Below the pieces are notes generated by a model, which ran no database searches, had not been told where the DNA came from, and saw only the letters and a list, made by a program, of their open reading frames with translations. Made by a program: the position numbers and the translations under genes. A stretch of DNA of 10,474 bases from an uncultured Thermoleophilia bacterium. Its GTDB lineage: Bacteria; Actinomycetota; Thermoleophilia; Gaiellales; F1-60-MAGs149. Location: the NCBI GenBank assembly GCA_902806305.1, contig CADCWC010000081.1, forward strand, positions 1-10,474, written 5' to 3'. The stretch's first letter is position 1. Each line of letters opens with the position of its first letter. This document shows, in pieces, positions 6,745 to 10,474 of the stretch.

Positions 6745-8339
6745 CCGGCCGGCGCGGGCCGACGCCGCCGGACGGGTCGTGGCCCGCCGACAGGTGCGAC
6801 GCAACGGCGCCCGACCCTTCGGTTCTCGCGCCAGACCCGACGCCCGCGCACTCCGCGTCCGTGTTCGAGCTGCTGCACCCCGATGGTCCGCCGGCGCGCT
6901 GCGCGATCTGGGGGGACGCATGCCCCGACGCGCTCCGACCCGAGCGGTTACGGCCCCGCGGTGCCCCGGTGGACGTGATCGTCCTCGCGCCGGCGCCGCA
7001 CGAATTCGCCGAACCGGGATGGCTCGAGGACGCGGCGGCGGGCGCCGCCGCGGTGCTCGCGCCCGACGGCCTAGTGTGCCTGATCGCGCCGAGGCGCGCG
7101 CGCCGGCGCGCGCGCGGCCTGCTGCGCGACGCGGGACTGGCTGTCGCGGAGCCGCCGCTGATCCACGTGCCCACATGGACCTCCGATCACCACGTCTTCC
7201 AGCTCACAGCCGACGCCGCCCGCTTCGCGGGTCGGGAGGTGTTCGGCGGCCGGTCGTGGAAGAAGCGGGTGGCGCCGCTCGCCCTGGAGCGCGCTGCGGC
7301 GGGGCGGCTGCTCGCCGGCGCACTCCGGCACGTGACCGAGGTCGCACGTCGCCCCGGTGGGCGGCCGCTGTTCGAGTGGCTCCTTCGGCTCGGGGAGCAG
7401 GGCGCGACGCCGCCTGGCACCGTGATCGTTCGGGTGCGGCGCCGCGCGTCGCGCGCGACGGCACTGCTCCACCGCGTGGAACCCGGCGGAGTACGCTCGG
7501 AGCTGCTGGCCAAGCTTTCGCTGCGCGACGTGTCGGGGTCCGGGTGGCCGCGTGACACCGAGCGGATCGAGCGGTTCGGCGCGGGTGCGGCGCGCGCGGG
7601 GGCGCAGGTTCCACGGGCATCGCGGGCGCAGACCATCGGCGGCCACCCGGTGCTCGTGCAGACCCGCCTGCCGGGGCGCCCCGCCGCCACGATCATCGCG
7701 GAGAGCCCGACACGCGCGGCCGCGGTGATGGAGCAGGTCGCGGCGTGGCTGGCAGTCTGGAACCGTGCCACGGTCCGCGTGTGCCCGGCCGACGCCGCGT
7801 TGTTCGAGCGCGAGATCACATCCCACGCCGCGCTCGTCGTGCCGCGCCTCGCCGGCGGGCAGGCGTACCACGACTGGCTGGCGCACTCGTGCGCGGGGCT
7901 GGCCGGGGAGCCGATGCCGCAGGTCGTCGCGCACGGCGACCTCACGATGGCGAACGTCGTCGTCGACGACCGCGGCGGCATGGGCGTGGTCGACTGGGAG
8001 ACCGCGCACGACCGAGCGCTCCCCCTCGGCGACGCGTTCTACGCGCTCGCAGACGCCGCGGCGGCCACCAATCGCTATGCTGACCGCGTCGGGGACTTCG
8101 TCGCCTGCTTCGACCGGCCCGGCGGGCGGGCCGACCACGTGGGGCGGCTCAGCGTCCGCGTCGCCGTCGCGGCCCGGGCCACACCGGCGGTGATGCTGCT
8201 CGCCTTCCACGCCTGCTGGTTGCACCACGCGGCGAACGAGGAACGCGACGCAGGTGCCGGTGGCGACCGGCCGTTCCTCGGGATTCTGCAGTGGATCGCG
8301 GACCGTCATCGAACGTGGCGGCCGCGGGGGTGGGGGTGA
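6741..8339 (+). CDS. Methyltransferase-like plus APH/choline-kinase-like phosphotransferase fusion protein
   Basis: This 532-residue protein has two parts. The C-terminal half (about 235-500) is an aminoglycoside-phosphotransferase/choline-kinase-type kinase. A probable ATP-lysine region is ELLAKLSLRD (Lys258), with a hinge VLVQTRLPGRP (304-314). The catalytic loop is HGDLTMAN (398-405, Asp400 as base, Asn405), and the metal motif is DWE (Asp418). The N-terminal part (about 40-220) resembles the later half of a class I methyltransferase: VDVIVLAP (77-84), VLAPDGLVCLIAPR (105-118) and RGLLRDAGLAV (125-135). A clear glycine-rich SAM loop is missing, so it may be inactive or a binding module. 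Such kinases in polysaccharide clusters may phosphorylate a sugar, an aminoalcohol or another small substrate; drug resistance is unlikely given the context. It starts at a GTG overlapping the previous stop (GTGA) and ends by overlapping the next gene the same way. The kinase call is firm, the methyltransferase call tentative. Confidence 0.8.
   Translation: MTGRRGPTPPDGSWPADRCDATAPDPSVLAPDPTPAHSASVFELLHPDGPPARCAIWGDACPDALRPERLRPRGAPVDVIVLAPAPHEFAEPGWLEDAAAGAAAVLAPDGLVCLIAPRRARRRARGLLRDAGLAVAEPPLIHVPTWTSDHHVFQLTADAARFAGREVFGGRSWKKRVAPLALERAAAGRLLAGALRHVTEVARRPGGRPLFEWLLRLGEQGATPPGTVIVRVRRRASRATALLHRVEPGGVRSELLAKLSLRDVSGSGWPRDTERIERFGAGAARAGAQVPRASRAQTIGGHPVLVQTRLPGRPAATIIAESPTRAAAVMEQVAAWLAVWNRATVRVCPADAALFEREITSHAALVVPRLAGGQAYHDWLAHSCAGLAGEPMPQVVAHGDLTMANVVVDDRGGMGVVDWETAHDRALPLGDAFYALADAAAATNRYADRVGDFVACFDRPGGRADHVGRLSVRVAVAARATPAVMLLAFHACWLHHAANEERDAGAGGDRPFLGILQWIADRHRTWRPRGWG
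7094..7115. repeat. Perfect 22-bp GC palindrome within coding sequence
   Basis: The two 11-base halves are exact reverse complements, centred between 7104 and 7105, and are almost purely alternating C and G. They fall in codons for the Arg/Ala-rich stretch around residues 118-126 of the fusion protein. The element could be a hairpin, a Z-DNA-prone tract, or simply a result of Arg/Ala codons at extreme GC. Confidence 0.6.
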
Positions 8340-9652
8340 GCCCGAGGCGACGATGCGCCGCCGACGCCGGCGGGGCGGGGGCGAGCGACGTGGAGGCGGC
8401 CCCATCGCGTCGCGTGCTAGTGCTCAGCCCCTTCCCGCCGCGCCTGGACGCTACGCACGGTGGCGCGCGGGCGATCGCAACCACGCTCGACGGCCTGTCA
8501 CGTCACCACCGCGTCGCCGTGCTCTACCTCCAGCGCGTCGGCGAGGCGCCGATCGACGCCGCGCTGGAGGCGCGATGCGATCTCGCCACCGCGGTTCCCG
8601 TGGGGGGCGAAGGCACGTCGCGCTGGCGGCACCGCGCCCGCGTCGCCGGGGCGCTTTGCCGTGGCGCACCGCTCTGGGTGGCTCGCTGCTGGAGCCCGGC
8701 CTTCGCCGACGTGCTCCGGCGCGCGGTGGTGGAATGGCGCCCGGACGTCGTGCAGGCCGAGCTCCACGTCATGGGCCAGTATCTGCGGCTCGTCGAGGGG
8801 GGCGCCGCCGTGCGCGTGCTGACCGAGCACGAGGCGAGCACCTTCGCCGCCGGTGGCTCCCGACCGTCGCTCCGAGCGGCCGAGGCGTGGGCGTGGGCAC
8901 GGTACGAGCGCGCCGTGGTGGCGGCGGCCGATGCGGTGGTCGTCTTCACGGAGCGCGACGCCCGGGCGGCCGCGCGGCTCGCCGCCGGCACGCCGGTTAG
9001 CGTCATCCCCCTCGACGTCCCCGTGCCCGCGCGTGCCAGCGACCCATTGGGCGCCGACCCCGCCAGCCTGCTCTTCGTGGGGAACTTCATGCACCCGCCG
9101 AACGTGGACGCCGTCGGGTGGCTGGTTCGCGAGATACTGCCGCTGGTGCGGGCACGCTGCCCGCGCGTGACGCTCCAGATCGTGGGCGACAACGTGCCCG
9201 CCTCGGTGCGGGTACTCGCCGCCGACCACGTGAACGTGGTCGGCCCGGTCGCGGACCTCGGTCCCTACTACGACCGCGCGGCCGTCGTGGTCGCGCCGAT
9301 CCGGCTCGGCGGCGGGATGCGCGTGAAGGTGCTCGAGGCGCTCGCGGCGGGGAAGGCGGTCGTCGCGACGTCGCTGGCGGCCGACGGGTTGTCGGCGACG
9401 ACGTCGAAGCAACTGGTGCTCGCCGACTCGGCGGGATCGTTCGCCGCGGCCGTCGCCGAACTCGCCTCGTCCCCGCGGCAGCGCGATGCGCTCGCGGCGC
9501 GCGCGCGCGCGTGGGCGTGCGCGCATCTCGGCGGAGCGCGGCAGGCGCACGCCTACGGCGCCCTCTACGAGCGGCTCGTCGCCGGCGCGGTCCGCACGCG
9601 CGACGAGCGGGGGCGCCGCCTCGATCGTAGCTCCCCGCCGACGCGGACCTAA
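8336..9652 (+). CDS. GT-B fold glycosyltransferase (GT4-type, group 1)
   Basis: This 438-residue protein has an N-terminal Rossmann half beginning VLVLSPFPPRLDATHGGARA (27-46), whose FPP...GG pattern is the acceptor-side loop of GT4 enzymes. The donor-binding half shows LLFVGNFMHPPNVDAVGW (245-262), LQIVGDN (280-286), VNVVGPVADLGPYYDRA (299-315) and APIRLGGGMRVKVLEALAAG (320-339). The last contains the Glu (Glu334) that binds the donor ribose/phosphate region. The pattern resembles exopolysaccharide sugar transferases of the PEP-CTERM/EpsH-associated type, which I know as a related group only. The start at GTG 8336 is preferred because it repeats the GTGA overlap of the two preceding junctions. 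GTG 8291 would add 15 residues; GTG 8390 would trim a low-complexity leader of 18 residues and is also plausible. The gene is the last of the coupled operon and ends in TAA. The C-terminal 20 residues are hydrophilic and poorly conserved in character. Confidence 0.88.
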   Translation: MSPRRRCAADAGGAGASDVEAAPSRRVLVLSPFPPRLDATHGGARAIATTLDGLSRHHRVAVLYLQRVGEAPIDAALEARCDLATAVPVGGEGTSRWRHRARVAGALCRGAPLWVARCWSPAFADVLRRAVVEWRPDVVQAELHVMGQYLRLVEGGAAVRVLTEHEASTFAAGGSRPSLRAAEAWAWARYERAVVAAADAVVVFTERDARAAARLAAGTPVSVIPLDVPVPARASDPLGADPASLLFVGNFMHPPNVDAVGWLVREILPLVRARCPRVTLQIVGDNVPASVRVLAADHVNVVGPVADLGPYYDRAAVVVAPIRLGGGMRVKVLEALAAGKAVVATSLAADGLSATTSKQLVLADSAGSFAAAVAELASSPRQRDALAARARAWACAHLGGARQAHAYGALYERLVAGAVRTRDERGRRLDRSSPPTRT

Positions 9653-9944
9653 CGCGCGTGCCACACGAGCGAGCTGCGCCCGGCGCGTGTCGCGCAGCCG
9701 ACGCCCGGCGGTCACTTGTTCGACCACGTCTCCGGTCATATGATGGGCGACACGGCGGCCCGTGCGCGCTGCCAGGTCGGGGCCCCGGTTGCGTGCGCGC
9801 CGGCGCACCGGTCGCGGCCACCATTCCCCGCGACGTGCCGCGCGGGTCACCGCGTGCCGGGCCGGTGACGCGATCACCGCGCGGGCACGCCGTGCCGTGT
9901 GCCGGATCGAACCTCGGCACTCCACCGTCTCTCGGGACCCCTGC
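9653..9944 (+). other. Spacer with promoter-like element and inverted repeats upstream of the last glycosyltransferase
   Basis: This 292-bp stretch breaks the otherwise overlapping cluster. It contains a promoter candidate at 9716-9744 and, downstream, inverted repeats: GTCACCG (9846-9852) with CGGTGAC (9863-9869), and GGCAC (9884-9888) with GTGCC (9892-9896). TCACCGCG also occurs twice as a direct repeat (9847-9854 and 9874-9881). Open frames here look like chance in high-GC DNA. If the promoter is real, the transcript has a leader of nearly 200 bases that could fold. Confidence 0.45.
9716..9744 (+). promoter_or_regulatory. Sigma-70-like promoter candidate
   Basis: TTGTTC (9716-9721) and TATGAT (9739-9744) are separated by exactly 17 bases. 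The -10 matches the consensus at five of six positions and the -35 at three of six. The element stands out because the surroundings are nearly AT-free, and it points at the glycosyltransferase starting at 9945. The -10 lies within the 8-bp palindrome TCATATGA (9736-9743), which might also be a protein-binding site. Confidence 0.5.
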
Positions 9945-10474
9945 GTGATCGACCTGACGGTGGTGCTCCGCGCACGAGGCGACTCCCGGCGGTTGCGCGA
10001 CAGCCTGCGCGCGCTCGGCGATCAGACGTTGCCGGCGACGCGCGTCGAGGTGGTCATCGTTGGCGACGGGGCGGCACGCGCAGCCGCGTTCGCGGACGAG
10101 GTCCCGTTTGTGTTGCGCATCGGCGATCTGCCGGGCGCGACGCCCGCCGAAGGAGCCACCGGGTGGCTGCACCTCGCCCGCGGCCGGTACTGCCTGTTCC
10201 TGGACGACGACGTGGCCGCCTCGCCGGGGTTGCTCTCGGCCCACGTCGACGCGCACGGCGGACGGGAGGACACGATTGTCCTCGGCCGCATCTCGCCGGC
10301 GGCGGCGGCGCACGCCCTCGTGCGGTACGTGGTGGAGCAGTGCGACCAAGACCGCCGCCGGGCCGCCGAGGGCGGTCCCGCACCGCGCTTCGTGGACTGT
10401 GAGTGGGGAAACCTCAGCGCGCCCAGCGCTGCGCTGCGCGACGCCGCCCAAGGTGCCGACGGGCTGCGCCGCGG
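9945..10474 (+). CDS. GT2-like glycosyltransferase, 3' end beyond the window
   Basis: This frame is open from GTG 9945 to the window edge (176 codons seen, no stop). It begins MIDLTVVLRARGDSRRL, then SLRALGDQTLPATRVEVVIVGDG (about 20-42), the GT2 nucleotide-binding strand pattern. GWLHLARGRYCLFLDDDVAASPGLLSAH (73-100) includes the metal motif DDD at 87-89, followed by IVLGRISP (111-118) and GNLSAPSAALRDA (155-167), the block that normally precedes the GGFDE acceptor region. That region would lie just past the edge. The usual DDGS is changed to GDGA (40-43), and the usual early PxYN is replaced by RARG, so the donor pocket may differ from that of the other GT2 enzymes here. No strong ribosome site precedes the GTG. 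GTG 9897 lies upstream in the same frame, but the protein starts naturally at 9945. It probably belongs to the same glycan cluster but is transcribed from its own promoter. Confidence 0.75.
   Translation, partial: MIDLTVVLRARGDSRRLRDSLRALGDQTLPATRVEVVIVGDGAARAAAFADEVPFVLRIGDLPGATPAEGATGWLHLARGRYCLFLDDDVAASPGLLSAHVDAHGGREDTIVLGRISPAAAAHALVRYVVEQCDQDRRRAAEGGPAPRFVDCEWGNLSAPSAALRDAAQGADGLRR

Noticed and set aside
5785..7176. Long minus-strand open frame opposite the glycosyltransferase and kinase-fusion genes
   Set aside because: Arg/Ala-rich composition without domain motifs; the plus-strand genes here carry clear GT2 motifs and tight start/stop overlaps.
6741..8339. Aminoglycoside resistance gene
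   Set aside because: The kinase motifs are shared by the whole APH/choline kinase superfamily; the fusion and the glycosyltransferase operon argue against drug resistance.
9497..9511. Alternating GC run at the end of the GT-B gene as a simple-sequence repeat
   Set aside because: Only 15 bases, explained by Ala/Arg codons at high GC; no sign of phase-variable repeat structure.
8498..9925. Long minus-strand open frame opposite the GT-B gene
   Set aside because: Shadow composition (Arg/His/Ala-rich) with no motif; the plus-strand frame has the full set of GT4 motifs.
9658..9948. A 96-codon plus-strand open frame in the last intergenic region
   Set aside because: Pro/Arg/Ala/Gly-rich with no motif, hydrophobic pattern or ribosome site, and it would span the promoter-like element; judged a chance frame in high-GC DNA.

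Overview
The window is very GC-rich, with few AT-rich spots, and its genes use strongly GC-biased third codon positions. One lipoprotein has an outer-membrane-type sorting signal (Cys-Gly). Its final domain ends in a CSNETSVTF-like tail that I associate with Gemmatimonadota and similar soil bacteria. My best guess is a high-GC, diderm soil bacterium such as a Gemmatirosa-like Gemmatimonadota member. This is inferred from style, not from a marker gene.

Left part (1-1197, minus strand): two overlapping or closely spaced genes. One encodes an 87-residue single-pass membrane protein with a CxxH...CxxC zinc-ribbon-like tail. The other encodes an SPFH/band 7 (prohibitin-like) membrane-anchored protein. 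They look co-transcribed, away from the centre of the window.

Centre (1451-4612, plus strand): one large secreted or lipid-anchored enzyme of 1053 residues. It is a galactose-oxidase/glyoxal-oxidase-like copper-radical oxidase with every expected metal and cofactor residue in place. It continues into a fibronectin type III domain, two tandem ricin-type lectin domains, a PKD domain and a terminal beta-sandwich-like domain. A divergent intergenic region of about 250 bp (1198-1450) separates it from the left pair. A perfect 18-bp hairpin at 4680-4721 probably ends its transcript.

Right part (4868-10474, plus strand): a surface-glycan biosynthesis cluster. Four genes follow one another: a GT2 glycosyltransferase, a WbbL/rhamnosyltransferase-like GT2 enzyme, a methyltransferase-like plus APH/choline-kinase-like phosphotransferase protein, and a GT-B (GT4-type) glycosyltransferase. 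All three junctions between them share the same 4-nt GTGA stop/start overlap, so they form a tightly translation-coupled operon. A 292-bp spacer with a promoter-like element (TTGTTC-N17-TATGAT) and inverted repeats precedes a further GT2-like glycosyltransferase that runs off the right edge.

Together the right-hand genes probably assemble and decorate a polysaccharide such as O-antigen, capsule or exopolysaccharide. The secreted carbohydrate-binding oxidase next door could act on surface glycans, but that link is inferred only from adjacency. No RNA genes, CRISPR arrays, insertion sequences or phage genes were seen.
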